From assembly GCF_000426885.1 (NCBI RefSeq), contig NZ_AUGF01000011.1, forward strand, positions 1 to 64,000: a stretch of 64,000 bases of DNA. The letters are read 5' to 3'. Within the stretch, counting starts at the first letter, position 1. Every line of letters begins with the position of its first letter. This DNA is from Moraxella caprae DSM 19149. Lineage in GTDB: Bacteria; Pseudomonadota; Gammaproteobacteria; Pseudomonadales; Moraxellaceae. Made by a program: the position numbers and the translations under genes. This document shows, piece by piece, positions 27,889 to 37,754 of the stretch. The notes beneath the pieces were generated by a model, which saw only the letters and a program-made list of their open reading frames with translations, was not told the origin of the DNA and made no database searches.

Positions 27889-28157
27889 TAGGGCGTGTTA
27901 AACATTGGTATTTGCAATGCAAAATAAGAAAAATCGCACGTTTTTCAAGGAAAAAACAAAGGCTGTGGGTTTTCTATCAGACAAGTTTTTATTATGAAAA
28001 ACAATCCGACCACTTAATTTTAAGAGATTAAGTTTTAAAAATCTTAAAAATCTACATGATTAAGTGGTTGGATAGCCATTTTTCATGCAAAAATTGATTG
28101 ATATTATCAAATTCTCATCTTGTTTTATAAAATGTTATCAATGTTCAACATGCCCTA
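27889..28157 (+). repeat. MITE copy 4 (TA-flanked, subfamily B, with internal insert)
   Basis: Ends TAGGGCGTGTTAAACATTGG and, on the complement, TAGGGCATGTTGAACATTGA. Relative to copy 2, about 20 bp in the middle (GACTTCGAACCACAAGATTT) are replaced by about 80 bp (27992-28072) that itself has inverted ends: CCGACCACTTAATT ... GATTAAGTGGTTGG. The element sits between lldP and lldD. Confidence 0.8.
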
Positions 28158-28164
28158 ATCCCTT

Positions 28165-28193
28165 TTGTTATTTTTTATAAATTATTGTAAAAT
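28165..28193 (+). promoter_or_regulatory. Candidate promoter of lldD
   Basis: TTGTTA (28165-28170), 17-bp spacer, TAAAAT (28188-28193), 40 bp before the lldD ATG and 8 bp after the MITE end. It would give lldD its own transcript despite the MITE. Confidence 0.5.
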
Positions 28194-28232
28194 ACACCCC
28201 ATTTTCAAAACTTTAAAAACTAAGGCTGTTTT

Positions 28233-29441
28233 ATGGCAGATTTAAGTAAAATCACCGAAATCGAAGACCTACGCCGTATTGCCGAGCGTAAAGTACCCCG
28301 CATGTTCTATGACTATGTGGACTCAGGCTCGTGGACACAGACCACTTATCGCAATAACGAGACCGATTTTGACCGCATCAAGCTACGCCAACGTGTACTC
28401 GTGGACATGGAAGGTCGTTCGCTTGCCACACAGATGATAGGGCAAGACGTGCATATGCCAGTGGCAATCGCCCCGACAGGCTTTACGGGTATGATGTGGG
28501 CAGACGGTGAGATTCACGCGGCTCGTGCTGCTGAGAAATTTGGCATTCCCTTTTCGCTCTCGACGATGAGTATTTGTTCTATTGAAGATGTCGCAGAGAA
28601 CACCACCAAGCCATTTTGGTTTCAGCTGTATGTCATGCGTGATAAAAAATTCATGGAAAATCTGATTCGCCGTGCCAAAGAAGCCAAATGCTCTGCCCTT
28701 ATCTTAACAGCTGATTTACAGGTGCTAGGACAACGCCACAAAGACATCAAAAATGGTCTGTCTGCACCCCCTAAGCCTACCCTAACCAACATCATCAATC
28801 TGATGACCAAACCTGAATGGTGCTTTAATATGCTTGGCACCAAACGCCATACCTTTCGCAACATTGTCGGTCATGCCGAAGGGGTGGGCGATTTGTCTAG
28901 CCTATCATCTTGGACGGCAGAGCAGTTTGACCCGAGCCTTAATTGGGACGATGTCGCTCGTATCAAAGAGCTATGGGGCGGACCACTCATTATCAAAGGC
29001 ATCATGGAGCCCGAAGACGCCATTTTGGCTGCCAAATCAGGGGCGGACGCCATGGTCATCTCCAACCACGGCGGTCGTCAACTAGACGGAGCCCCAAGCT
29101 CTATCGCTAGCCTTGCCGACTGCGTGCAAGCGGTACAAGCAGAAAACTCAAAATGCGAAATCTGGCTAGACAGTGGTATCCGCTCAGGTCAAGACGTGCT
29201 AAAAGCCATCGCACTAGGAGCAAAAGGCACGATGATAGGTCGCTCATTCCTATATGGTCTGGGGGCGTATGGCGAAGATGGCGTTCGCCGTGCCTTAGAG
29301 ATTATCTACAAAGAGTGCGACATCACGATGGCGTTCTGCGGTCATACCAACATCAGCACCGTCAATGAAGACATCTTTGTCAAAGGCACATACGAGAATC
29401 TCAAAGCCAGTAACCCCCATGTTACGCCAATTCGTTGGTAA
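28233..29441 (+). CDS. lldD: L-lactate dehydrogenase (FMN, quinone-linked)
   Basis: LldD oxidises L-lactate to pyruvate at the membrane and feeds the respiratory chain. The 402-residue (S)-2-hydroxy-acid oxidase barrel has RVLVDMEGRSLATQMIGQ, AIAPTGFTGMMWADGE, STMSICSIEDVAE, FQLYVMRDKKF, LTADLQVLGQRHKDIKNGLS, the catalytic His in MVISNHGGRQLDGAPSS, and DSGIRSGQDVLKAIALGAKG. At 402 residues it is slightly longer than E. coli LldD. With lldP it forms a lactate-use module. A regulator is not adjacent. Confidence 0.95.
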   Translation: MADLSKITEIEDLRRIAERKVPRMFYDYVDSGSWTQTTYRNNETDFDRIKLRQRVLVDMEGRSLATQMIGQDVHMPVAIAPTGFTGMMWADGEIHAARAAEKFGIPFSLSTMSICSIEDVAENTTKPFWFQLYVMRDKKFMENLIRRAKEAKCSALILTADLQVLGQRHKDIKNGLSAPPKPTLTNIINLMTKPEWCFNMLGTKRHTFRNIVGHAEGVGDLSSLSSWTAEQFDPSLNWDDVARIKELWGGPLIIKGIMEPEDAILAAKSGADAMVISNHGGRQLDGAPSSIASLADCVQAVQAENSKCEIWLDSGIRSGQDVLKAIALGAKGTMIGRSFLYGLGAYGEDGVRRALEIIYKECDITMAFCGHTNISTVNEDIFVKGTYENLKASNPHVTPIRW

Positions 29442-29447
29442 AAACAC

Positions 29448-29475
29448 AAAACCACGTCTTAGGACGTGGTTTTTT
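29448..29475 (+). terminator. Terminator after lldD
   Basis: AAAACCACGTC (29448-29458) pairs with GACGTGGTTTT (29463-29473) around TTAG, followed by T-run. Confidence 0.85.
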
Positions 29476-29524
29476 ACTGATGCATTTACCCATGGCAAGC
29501 TCATACAGTTCATTGAATCATCCA

Positions 29525-30205
29525 TCAAAACTGCGCCCACGTCCCACTTTTCATGTGTAGCACCCTATCAGCTCGTGCCGCCAATGTCCTGTCATGCGTG
29601 ACCATGAGTAGTGCCATGCCAAGCGTATCTTGTAGCTCTGAGAGTAGCTCAAACACCGCCAAAGCATTATCATCATCTAGGTTGCCCGTTGGCTCATCAG
29701 CCAACACCAAACTCGGGCGTGTCACTAACGCACGGGCAATCGCCACACGCTGACGCTCACCGCCTGACAACTCGCTTGGGCGGTGGTGGGTACGATGCGA
29801 CAGACCGACACGGTCTAGTAGTTCATTTGCCCTATCTTTTGCTTCGTTAATACTGACATCAGCACGCATGAGCAAGGGCATGGCAACATTTTCGGTGGCA
29901 CTAAACTCCGCCAGTAGATGATGAAACTGATAAATAAAACCCAAATGCTCATTACGCATCTGTCCACGTGCCGTCTCATTTAAATGATTTAGGCACACGC
30001 CTTTGAGCCATACTTCGCCCTCAGTTGGTGTATCAAGCCCTCCCAATAAGTGCAACAGCGTGCTTTTGCCCGAACCGCTACTACCAACGATGGCAACACG
30101 TTCGCCTTGATGAACGGTTAAATCAAGCCCTGTCAGTACAGATGTTTGAATCTTGCCTTCGTCATAGATTTTGCTGATATTTTTTGCCTCTAAAATAATA
30201 CTCAT
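29525..30205 (-). CDS. lolD: Lipoprotein-releasing system ATPase
   Basis: LolD powers extraction of outer-membrane lipoproteins from the inner membrane for LolA. The 226-residue ABC ATPase has Walker [20 protein letters not shown]-loop [12 protein letters not shown] (the LolD-type FxxHLLPxF stretch), signature [15 protein letters not shown], Walker [13 protein letters not shown] and His-switch VTHD. The start follows directly (9 bp) after the end of the permease gene in the same transcript. Only one permease gene is present, as in species where a single LolF/LolC-E dimer replaces LolC and LolE. Confidence 0.95.
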   Translation of the reverse strand: MSIILEAKNISKIYDEGKIQTSVLTGLDLTVHQGERVAIVGSSGSGKSTLLHLLGGLDTPTEGEVWLKGVCLNHLNETARGQMRNEHLGFIYQFHHLLAEFSATENVAMPLLMRADVSINEAKDRANELLDRVGLSHRTHHRPSELSGGERQRVAIARALVTRPSLVLADEPTGNLDDDNALAVFELLSELQDTLGMALLMVTHDRTLAARADRVLHMKSGTWAQF

Positions 30206-30214
30206 CTAATTTCC

Positions 30215-31453
30215 TTATTCATAACGCAAGGTTTGGGCGGGCTGAATTTTTGACGCACGCAAAGCAGGATAAATGGTCATGACAAATGACAATAAAAATG
30301 ATGCGGATGTGATAAGCAGTACATCGCTTACCTTTACTTGTGATGGCAAATAATTGACAAAATACGCATCAAACAAATGTAGTCCAAAGAAATTATTAAT
30401 AAAACCTAAAATATCACTCACCGTCAAAGCAAGAGTTATGCCCAATATCGTCCCTGCTATCGTACCAATCACGCCAATAATCATGCCTTGCACCATAAAG
30501 ACTTGCATGATAAGCTTAGGACTTGCCCCAAAGGTCTTTAAAATCGCGATGTCAGATTTTTTATCCGTCACAAGCATGACAAGGCTAGACACGATATTAA
30601 AAGCCGCCACCACAATGATTAAAAAAAGCAGTAGTCCCACCATGGCTTTTTCCATTTGAATGGCGGAGAACAGATTGCCGTGCGTGCTTGTCCAGTCATT
30701 AGCAATCAAACGCTCAGGAGCGATGTTCTGTGCTTTTAGTGCCGCTTGGGGGGCTTTAAAAATATCATTCATTTTTAGGCGAATGCCCTGAGCTCCCTCG
30801 GGCAGACGCAGTAGCACGCCTGCATCACGCATGGCAACATACGCCATGGTGCTGTCAATCTCAGGGCTGATGCTAAACGTCCCCACAAGGGTAAAACGCT
30901 TAAATCTAGGAACAACACCCGCCACCGATACCGATGCTTCGGGCATTACCAAGGTTACCTTATCGCCTATCATCAGTCCCATAGATTGCACCATGCTCTC
31001 ACCCAAGACAATACCAAACTCCCCCGCCCTTAATACATGGATGTCGCCTTGCACCATATGTTCACCAATGATGGACACTTTGGTTTCATACTCAGGCTCA
31101 ATGCCTGTTACCATAATACCCGCCACCTGTCCATGAGCGGTCAGCATGCCTTGCAATCCGATAAATGGAGCAGTTGCCACGACATTTTTGTCATTCTCTT
31201 CAATCTTTGTGGCAAGTGTTTGCCAATCAGGCATAATCTCATAAGAGCTGACATTTGCCTGTGACACCATGCCCAAAATGCGGGTTTTTAACTCCCTATC
31301 AAAGCCATTCATCACCGACAAAACAGTAATAAGCACCGCCACACCAAGGGTTAGCCCAATCATTGAGATGAGTGAGATAAAGGAGATAAAGCCATTTTTA
31401 CGCTCAGCTCGGGTGTATCTTAGCCCGATAAATAAAGCAAGGGGACGAAACAT
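30215..31453 (-). CDS. lolC: Lipoprotein-releasing system permease (LolC/LolE type)
   Basis: This inner-membrane permease of the Lol transporter has 412 residues and four membrane spans: one after the N-terminal FIGLRYTRAERKNGFISF, then a large periplasmic MacB-like domain, then three at the C-terminus (LLLFLIIVVAAFNIVSSLVM, VQGMIIGVIGTIAGTILGIT, VLLITSASFLLSFVMTIYPA). NIVSSLVMLVTDKKSDIAILKTFGAS is the cytoplasmic coupling helix region. The frame can be extended to 31486, but LolC proteins start MxxPxALFIGLRY, so the ATG at 31453 is chosen. Whether it acts as homodimer (LolF-like) is not resolvable here. Confidence 0.9.
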   Translation of the reverse strand: MFRPLALFIGLRYTRAERKNGFISFISLISMIGLTLGVAVLITVLSVMNGFDRELKTRILGMVSQANVSSYEIMPDWQTLATKIEENDKNVVATAPFIGLQGMLTAHGQVAGIMVTGIEPEYETKVSIIGEHMVQGDIHVLRAGEFGIVLGESMVQSMGLMIGDKVTLVMPEASVSVAGVVPRFKRFTLVGTFSISPEIDSTMAYVAMRDAGVLLRLPEGAQGIRLKMNDIFKAPQAALKAQNIAPERLIANDWTSTHGNLFSAIQMEKAMVGLLLFLIIVVAAFNIVSSLVMLVTDKKSDIAILKTFGASPKLIMQVFMVQGMIIGVIGTIAGTILGITLALTVSDILGFINNFFGLHLFDAYFVNYLPSQVKVSDVLLITSASFLLSFVMTIYPALRASKIQPAQTLRYE

Positions 31454-31625
31454 AAATGGGGATTGCCTTTTAAAATTTGACGCCATAGTTTACACCATTT
31501 TGGCATGCTTTTGGGGATTTTGTCGTTCATGATGATAAATTTTATCCAAATCAGTAGGATAAGATGACTTGATTTTTTAAAATTCCCCCCTATAAAGATG
31601 GGGTATTTATTCATTCGGAACTCCC

Positions 31626-32594
31626 ATGAGCATTCGCTACGACTACAAGCATGAAGTACCACCCCAAAAGATAGACTTGCCTTGCGACAAAAATGCAGGA
31701 CATGGCGATCATTGGGCGATTTTAACCAATAACATTGCCGATGACGTGCCAGATTGGCTCCAAGCCATGTTGGAGACTGCCACCCTGCCTGCTGGTTTGA
31801 CCGTGGGGCGTACTGATCATAAGACCCTTTTACTCGGACAAGACACCCCTTGTCACATCAAGCAAATTCTTACCATGGATAACGGCAAACCCACCGCTTT
31901 TATCAACGCCTACCCTTCGGTGCATAGTCCTTATGGGGTAAACTGTCAGATTGAGCGAGTGATTCGCTGTGAGCGTACCGCTGACGCCATTTTACGCCTT
32001 CGAACCACCGATGGCACAACCATCTACGCCTTTGACCAGCTCTACGCCATCAATCGCCACGAGTACAAAACCCCAAAAAATTACTTTGCTAATTTTAGTG
32101 CATGGGCGTACAACATTGAACCAAGCAACAAAGATGAGACGCTACTGGTCAAAAACCCAAAAGCCATTCGCTATCATCGTGCCTTTAATGACATCGTAGC
32201 GGATAATGGTGGCATAGTGCCTGATGACATTGATGAGCAAATAAAAACATGGACGCCCAAAGACGGCAATGAAAACATGCCTCTTGCTCCTGTAGAAATT
32301 AACTTTGGGGAGAGCTGCATTTATCTGTTTGGCGACACCTTTGGGCAAGAAGATGAAGCATGGTGCCAAGGTCAGGTGCTGGGCATAAGCCGTACTGAAT
32401 TTTTTGGCATACCCATCACACTCTTTGATGTGGCAATTTTACGTGAACCCAATGCCGAGGCCTTTGTGGTGCGTATCGCTGCCGTCAGCAATGAGCAAAA
32501 CCGTCAGATTCAAGTGCAAGACTACATTCAAGCAAACGTCTGGCTACAAGTGGCAATCTATGCCGAGAACCAACAAAGGCAATCTCACATCTAG
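31626..32594 (+). CDS. Hypothetical protein, 322 residues
   Basis: I do not recognise this protein. It is soluble with no signal peptide, and rich in acidic residues and aromatics. Segments that look conserved in character are GDHWAILTNNIADDVPDWLQ, INAYPSVHSPYGVNCQIERV, TIYAFDQLYAINRHEYK and VEINFGESCIYLFGDTFGQE followed by EAWCQGQVLGI. The repeated pattern of short beta strands suggests a beta-rich fold. It is transcribed away from lolC and stands alone. Codon use resembles its neighbours, so recent acquisition is not indicated. Confidence 0.7.
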   Translation: MSIRYDYKHEVPPQKIDLPCDKNAGHGDHWAILTNNIADDVPDWLQAMLETATLPAGLTVGRTDHKTLLLGQDTPCHIKQILTMDNGKPTAFINAYPSVHSPYGVNCQIERVIRCERTADAILRLRTTDGTTIYAFDQLYAINRHEYKTPKNYFANFSAWAYNIEPSNKDETLLVKNPKAIRYHRAFNDIVADNGGIVPDDIDEQIKTWTPKDGNENMPLAPVEINFGESCIYLFGDTFGQEDEAWCQGQVLGISRTEFFGIPITLFDVAILREPNAEAFVVRIAAVSNEQNRQIQVQDYIQANVWLQVAIYAENQQRQSHI

Positions 32595-32735
32595 CGATAT
32601 TGATGGCGTATTTGCCAAGCCCTACTCATCATCTTGACCATAATTTTCACGTATTATATCAATGACCATCTATATCAAGCCACAATTTTAAAAGCCATGT
32701 TTAAACAACACCTTTGCTCATCACTTAACTTTATG

Positions 32736-32774
32736 AAAAAAGTCCGCAACCCAACACAGATTGCGGACTTTTTT
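32736..32774. terminator. Bidirectional terminator next to oprM
   Basis: AAAAAAGTCCGCAA (32736-32749) pairs perfectly with TTGCGGACTTTTTT (32761-32774) around an 11-nt loop. It lies 10 bp beyond the oprM stop and ends the efflux operon. Confidence 0.9.
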
Positions 32775-32784
32775 GATGACAAAA

Positions 32785-34509
32785 TCAAGGAGTTACTTGC
32801 ACAGACTCACTATCATCAGCAGGTTTGATGATGGCTAATCCCGATGGGTTAGTGGCAGGCATACTGGTCGCCTGTGCGTCGTTGGTCGTGGCAAGCTTCG
32901 TTGCCACACCACCTACATTTGATGGCTCTACCACACTGATATTATTAGGCTCAGGCTGTACAAGCTCTGGGCTGGTGGCAGTATTAGCGCCTTTAATTTG
33001 GGCATTTGCCAACTGCTCAGCGGTAGCAAGACTTGCTGTCTGCATGGCTTCACGCTGTTTATTAAAGTTTGTAATCTGCTCAGCCGAAAGTGTCGCTCCC
33101 CCACCTAATACTTGATAAAGCTCAATCTGACTTAGAATTTTTTGTAATTCCAAATTCAAAATGCTTTGTTGATTGGCAAAAAGCGAACGCTCAGCATCTA
33201 GCACATTAAGATAATTATCAAGCCCCGAGCGAAAACGTGCGTGGGCAATGTTATAGGTTTCTTGATAATTTTTTTGTAGGCGATACTGTGAATTTAGCTG
33301 ATGTTCCATGGTGGCACGGGTAGCAAGCACATCAGAGACTTCTTTAAATGCCGTTTGAATGGTTTTTTCATAATTCACCAACGCTTGCTTTTGACCGATT
33401 TGTGCGACTTCATAATTAGCACGTCTGTATCCTGCATCAAAAATTGGCAAGCTAATAGATGGACCCACTGACCAACTAAACGCCCCTGATTTGAACAAAT
33501 CCCCCAAATCAGTGGAGCCATAGCCGATGTTGCTTGATAGTCTAATGCTAGGAAAATAGGCAGCACGAGCCACATTGATGTTCGCTCCTGCTGCTTTTAG
33601 GCGATGTTCAGCTTGGACGATGTCAGGGCGATAGTATAACAACTCACTGGGCAGACCCGTACTAAATAGACTTTGCGTGGTGATGTTATTTACGCCTAAA
33701 TCAGGCAATAGCTCCACAGGTATCGGGGTTCCCAATAATAACTGCAAGGCATTTTTTGTTTTTAAGATATTGGTATCCGCCTGATAGACTGCCAATTTGG
33801 CAGATTCTAGCGACGCTTCGGCTTGCAGACTGGTTGATTTGGCATCAATGCCCGCCTCAAAACGCTTATTGTTAATGAACAGCGAATGCTCACGAGTTTT
33901 TAACGTTTCTAGGGCGAGCTGACGTTGTGCCATGGCATAGCTAAGATTGACATAGCCTTGGGCGATTGCTGAGATGATAGAAATTTGAGCGGCATCTTTG
34001 GCGGAATTTTGTGCCAGATAGTCATGTAGTGCTGCTTCTTTGGCACTAGCAACCCGACCCCACAAATCAAGCTCATAACTTGACAGCGCAAGTCCAACAT
34101 TATAATTGGTGCTAGGATTTCTATCACGAGCATCTGCCCCACGAGTTGCCCCGCCCGATACGCCAATATTGGGGTAGGCATTGGCATTGGTGACCTGATA
34201 CTGAGCCCTGGCACTTTGCACCGCCAAGATGGCTGATTGTAAGTCTTTATTGTGAGTCAGACCCATTTCAATCAGGGCTTTTAATTTAGGATCAGCATAA
34301 AAATCTTGCCAACGCATGCCTGCCAAGCTTGGTGCCTCAGGCGTGCTGATGGTTGTATCAACATCAAGTACTTCATAAGGCAACTCTAAAGGCACTTTTG
34401 GCTGAGCCAATACACTTTGTGATTTTTGGGGAATGGTACTACACGCAGTCATGAACAAGGCAAGCGTGCTTAGCATGAACACACGTGATGTTTTTATGTT
34501 ATTTTTCAT
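32785..34509 (-). CDS. oprM: Outer-membrane efflux lipoprotein (OprM/NodT family)
   Basis: The outer-membrane channel of the RND pump. It has a 574-residue lipoprotein precursor (MLSTLALFMTACSTIP; lipobox MTAC). The two repeated OEP domains are visible: LRWQDFYADPKLKALIEMGL-type start with TNANAYPNIGVSGG, and RPDIVQAEHRLKAAGANINVARAAYFPS, typical of OprM/AdeK. The long C-terminal tail after GGGATLSAEQ (about 95 residues, Thr/Ala/Asn-rich) is an extension beyond the usual OprM end. The gene follows acrB after 90 bp in the same operon. Confidence 0.93.
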   Translation of the reverse strand: MKNNIKTSRVFMLSTLALFMTACSTIPQKSQSVLAQPKVPLELPYEVLDVDTTISTPEAPSLAGMRWQDFYADPKLKALIEMGLTHNKDLQSAILAVQSARAQYQVTNANAYPNIGVSGGATRGADARDRNPSTNYNVGLALSSYELDLWGRVASAKEAALHDYLAQNSAKDAAQISIISAIAQGYVNLSYAMAQRQLALETLKTREHSLFINNKRFEAGIDAKSTSLQAEASLESAKLAVYQADTNILKTKNALQLLLGTPIPVELLPDLGVNNITTQSLFSTGLPSELLYYRPDIVQAEHRLKAAGANINVARAAYFPSIRLSSNIGYGSTDLGDLFKSGAFSWSVGPSISLPIFDAGYRRANYEVAQIGQKQALVNYEKTIQTAFKEVSDVLATRATMEHQLNSQYRLQKNYQETYNIAHARFRSGLDNYLNVLDAERSLFANQQSILNLELQKILSQIELYQVLGGGATLSAEQITNFNKQREAMQTASLATAEQLANAQIKGANTATSPELVQPEPNNISVVEPSNVGGVATKLATTNDAQATSMPATNPSGLAIIKPADDSESVQVTP

Positions 34510-34598
34510 AATATCTCTCTTTAACCAAATCAGCCCAAATCATGTCATGATACACAATGCAGGCTAATTTGGCAATGTCTTCCTATTGGTTGCCACGC

Positions 34599-37500
34599 TT
34601 AGGCGTTATGAACGTCCGCATTCGCTGTCTTTTTGTATTTGTAGGGGAAAATCGAACGCACCCATACATAGAACATTGGAATAAAGAACACGCCCAAGAA
34701 AGTCGCCGTGATAACGCCACCAACCACACTCGTACCAACAGCGTTTTGGCTGCCAGAGCCTGCCCCTGTGGCAATCATCAGTGGTACCACACCAATACCA
34801 AAAGCAAGCGATGTCATGATAATCGGACGCAGTCGCATACGAGCTGCTGTCATGACCGACTCTTTTAAGGATTTGCCCGACTCTTGAATTTCTTTGGCAA
34901 ATTCAATAATCAAAATGGCGTTTTTGGCAGACAGACCGATGACCGTCAATAGACCCACCTGTAAGTACACGTCATTGGCAAAGCCACGCAGCATGGTAAA
35001 GATGACCGCACCGACAACCCCCAGCGGAATCACCAACATGACCGAGAATGGAATCGACCAGCTCTCATACAACGCCGCCAAACATAGGAATACCACCAGC
35101 ATGGAGATGATATAAAGTGGCAATGCTTGACCGCCTGATTTACGCTCTTCTAGTGACAGACCCGTCCACTCATAACCAATACCCTCAGGCAGTTGTGCAA
35201 TCATCTCTTCCATGGCAAGCATGGCATCACCCGTACTCTTACCAGGGGCGGCGGCACCTTGGACATTTAGTGATGACAGACCATTATAGCGGTTTAAACC
35301 AGGGCTACCATACTGCCATTCGCTGTCTGAGAATGCCGCAAAGCTAATCATCTGCCCCTCGGCATTACGCACATGCCATTTGCTGATGTCCTCAGGCGTG
35401 GCACGGCTGTCAGGATTACCTTGCATGTAGACCTTTTTGATGCGACCACGGTCAATAAAGTCATTAACATAGCTACCACCAAAGGCTTGGGCAAGCGTGG
35501 CATTGACGGTTGTCATATTTAGGTTATAGGCAGCTGCTTGCTCTTGGTTGATGTTGACTTTGAGCTTAGGGGCATCTTCTTGACCATTAGGGCGGACACC
35601 TGCCACAGTTGGGTTTTGAGCAGACATACCAAGGAGCATATTACGAGCTTCCAACAGCTTAGCATGACCCACACCGCCGATGTCTTGGAGTTGTAAATCA
35701 AAGCCACTGGCATTACCAAAACCTTGAATCGCAGGCGGGGCAATTGGATACACAAGTGTCGCCTCTGGAATCATGACATTAAGTGCCATGGCACGTCCTG
35801 CAATCGCCTGTGCTACACTCTCATCCGAGGTACGCTCGCTCCAATCTTTTAATTTAACAAATGCCAAACCCGCATTTTGACCACTTGCCCCAAAGCTAAA
35901 CCCTGAGATGGTAAAGACCGACTCTACGTTATCCGCCTCTTGTTCACGAAAGTAGCCACCCACCTTTTCCATGACCGCAGCAGTTTGATCAAGCGTCGAA
36001 CCTGCTGGCAGCTGCACCAATGTCATCAGCATACCTTGGTCTTCTTCTGGTACAAATGAGCTTGGCAAACGCACAAAAATCAGTGCCAATACCGCAATCA
36101 CACCTGCATAGGCGATGGCAAAGAGCCATTTGGCATTAAAGGTTTTACCGACAAAGTTCTCGTAACTGCGACTGGCTTTAAAGAAAAAGCGGTTAAACCA
36201 ACCAAAAAAGCCTTTTTGGGCATGAATGTCTTTATGAGCTTGACGTTTTAGAATAGTCACACATAAAGCAGGGGTAAACACCAATGCAATCACTGCCGAC
36301 AGCGACATACTGGTGATAAGAGTTGCAGCAAACTGACGATAAATCACCCCAGATGAACCACCAAAGAAAATCATCGGTACAAATACCACTGACAGAATCA
36401 AGGCAATACCAATAACCACCTTACTAATCTCGCCCATTGACCGAATGGTCGCATCTTTGACTGAGATATTCGAGTCTTCTTCTAAGATACGCTCGACGTT
36501 CTCCACAACAACAATGGCGTCATCGACAAGCAGACCGATTGCAAGCACCATCGCAAACATGGTCAAGATATTAATGGTAAAACCAAAAAACAGCAGTACC
36601 GCAAATGTTCCTAGGATAACCACAGGCACGGCAAGTGTAGGGATGATGGTCGCACGCCAGTTCTGCAAGAATAAGAACATGACTAAGAATACCAACACAA
36701 TCGCCTCTAATAGCGTCATCACCACTTGCTTGATGGATAATTTGACAAACGGTGTGGTGTCATAAGGTACGACAATTTTTAAACCCTTAGGAAAGCCTTG
36801 TGATAACTCATCAAGCCTTTGTTGTACCGCTTCACGCACTTCTAAGGCATTGGCACCAGAAGCGAGCATGATACCCATACCCGCGGCTTCTTGTCCATTA
36901 TAGAGGGTTTTTACCGCATAACTCTCTGAACCCAGCTCAATATCCGCCACGTCTCGTAGATAGACTTTCGCCCCTGACGTGTCAGTTTTGACTAAAATGT
37001 TACCAAATTCTTCAGGTGTTTGTAAAAAGCTCTGCACACTTACAGTAGCATTAATCACTTGGCGATCAAGATCGGTTGGCAAATTGGCAAGCTGACCTGC
37101 TGACACCTGCACGTTTTGCGACTGTATCGCTGCTGAGATGTCAGATGGCATGAGTGAATAAGATGATAATTTGGCAGGGTCTAGCCAAATCCTCATGGCA
37201 TAAGGCGAGCCAAACACGTTTAGCGAACCCACACCATTGACACGACTGAGACTGTCCACCACATTTGAGTTAATGTAGTCGGCGATGTCCGACTGGGTCA
37301 TACTGCCATCTTCTGACACAAAGGACGCCACCATCAAGAAACTACTGCTCGACTTGTTTACCGACACGCCTTGACGTTGTACGTCAGTAGGCAGAGAACT
37401 GGTCGCTGCTTGCAGTTTGTTTTGCACCTGCACCTGTGCGGTGTCTGGATTGACCCCATTTTCAAAGGTAAGCGTAATAGACGCCGAACCATTGGCTGAT

Positions 37501-37748
37501 GAACTTGATGACATATACATGAGTCCATCAAGCCCTTTCATCTGCTGTTCGATGACCTGCGTTACGGTATTTTCCACCGTTTGGGCATCAGCACCTGGAT
37601 AGACGGCATTGACCGACACCGTTGGCGGGGCAATCTGCGGGTACTGCTCAATGGGCAAACTGCGTACCGCAATAATACCCACAAGCATAATCAAAATAGC
37701 AATGACCCACGCAAAAATGGGTCGCTCAATAAAATACTTTGACATCAC
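34599..37748 (-). CDS. acrB: RND efflux pump inner-membrane transporter (AcrB/MexB family)
   Basis: A proton-driven multidrug exporter of 1049 residues, the HAE-1 length. It starts MSKYFIERPIFAWVIAILIML-like (the ATG is doubled). The porter domain includes FPEQYPQIAPPTVSVNAVYPGA-type sequence (LPIEQYPQIAPPTV). TM4 has the proton relay Asp pair in AIGLLVDDAIVVVENVERI, and the second half has FVPEEDQGMLMTLVQLP and GLSAKNAILIIEFAKEI. Substrates would be hydrophobic drugs, detergents and bile salts. M. catarrhalis has an equivalent pump. No local regulator gene is seen. Confidence 0.96.
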   Translation of the reverse strand: MMSKYFIERPIFAWVIAILIMLVGIIAVRSLPIEQYPQIAPPTVSVNAVYPGADAQTVENTVTQVIEQQMKGLDGLMYMSSSSSANGSASITLTFENGVNPDTAQVQVQNKLQAATSSLPTDVQRQGVSVNKSSSSFLMVASFVSEDGSMTQSDIADYINSNVVDSLSRVNGVGSLNVFGSPYAMRIWLDPAKLSSYSLMPSDISAAIQSQNVQVSAGQLANLPTDLDRQVINATVSVQSFLQTPEEFGNILVKTDTSGAKVYLRDVADIELGSESYAVKTLYNGQEAAGMGIMLASGANALEVREAVQQRLDELSQGFPKGLKIVVPYDTTPFVKLSIKQVVMTLLEAIVLVFLVMFLFLQNWRATIIPTLAVPVVILGTFAVLLFFGFTINILTMFAMVLAIGLLVDDAIVVVENVERILEEDSNISVKDATIRSMGEISKVVIGIALILSVVFVPMIFFGGSSGVIYRQFAATLITSMSLSAVIALVFTPALCVTILKRQAHKDIHAQKGFFGWFNRFFFKASRSYENFVGKTFNAKWLFAIAYAGVIAVLALIFVRLPSSFVPEEDQGMLMTLVQLPAGSTLDQTAAVMEKVGGYFREQEADNVESVFTISGFSFGASGQNAGLAFVKLKDWSERTSDESVAQAIAGRAMALNVMIPEATLVYPIAPPAIQGFGNASGFDLQLQDIGGVGHAKLLEARNMLLGMSAQNPTVAGVRPNGQEDAPKLKVNINQEQAAAYNLNMTTVNATLAQAFGGSYVNDFIDRGRIKKVYMQGNPDSRATPEDISKWHVRNAEGQMISFAAFSDSEWQYGSPGLNRYNGLSSLNVQGAAAPGKSTGDAMLAMEEMIAQLPEGIGYEWTGLSLEERKSGGQALPLYIISMLVVFLCLAALYESWSIPFSVMLVIPLGVVGAVIFTMLRGFANDVYLQVGLLTVIGLSAKNAILIIEFAKEIQESGKSLKESVMTAARMRLRPIIMTSLAFGIGVVPLMIATGAGSGSQNAVGTSVVGGVITATFLGVFFIPMFYVWVRSIFPYKYKKTANADVHNA

Positions 37749-37754
37749 CTACCC

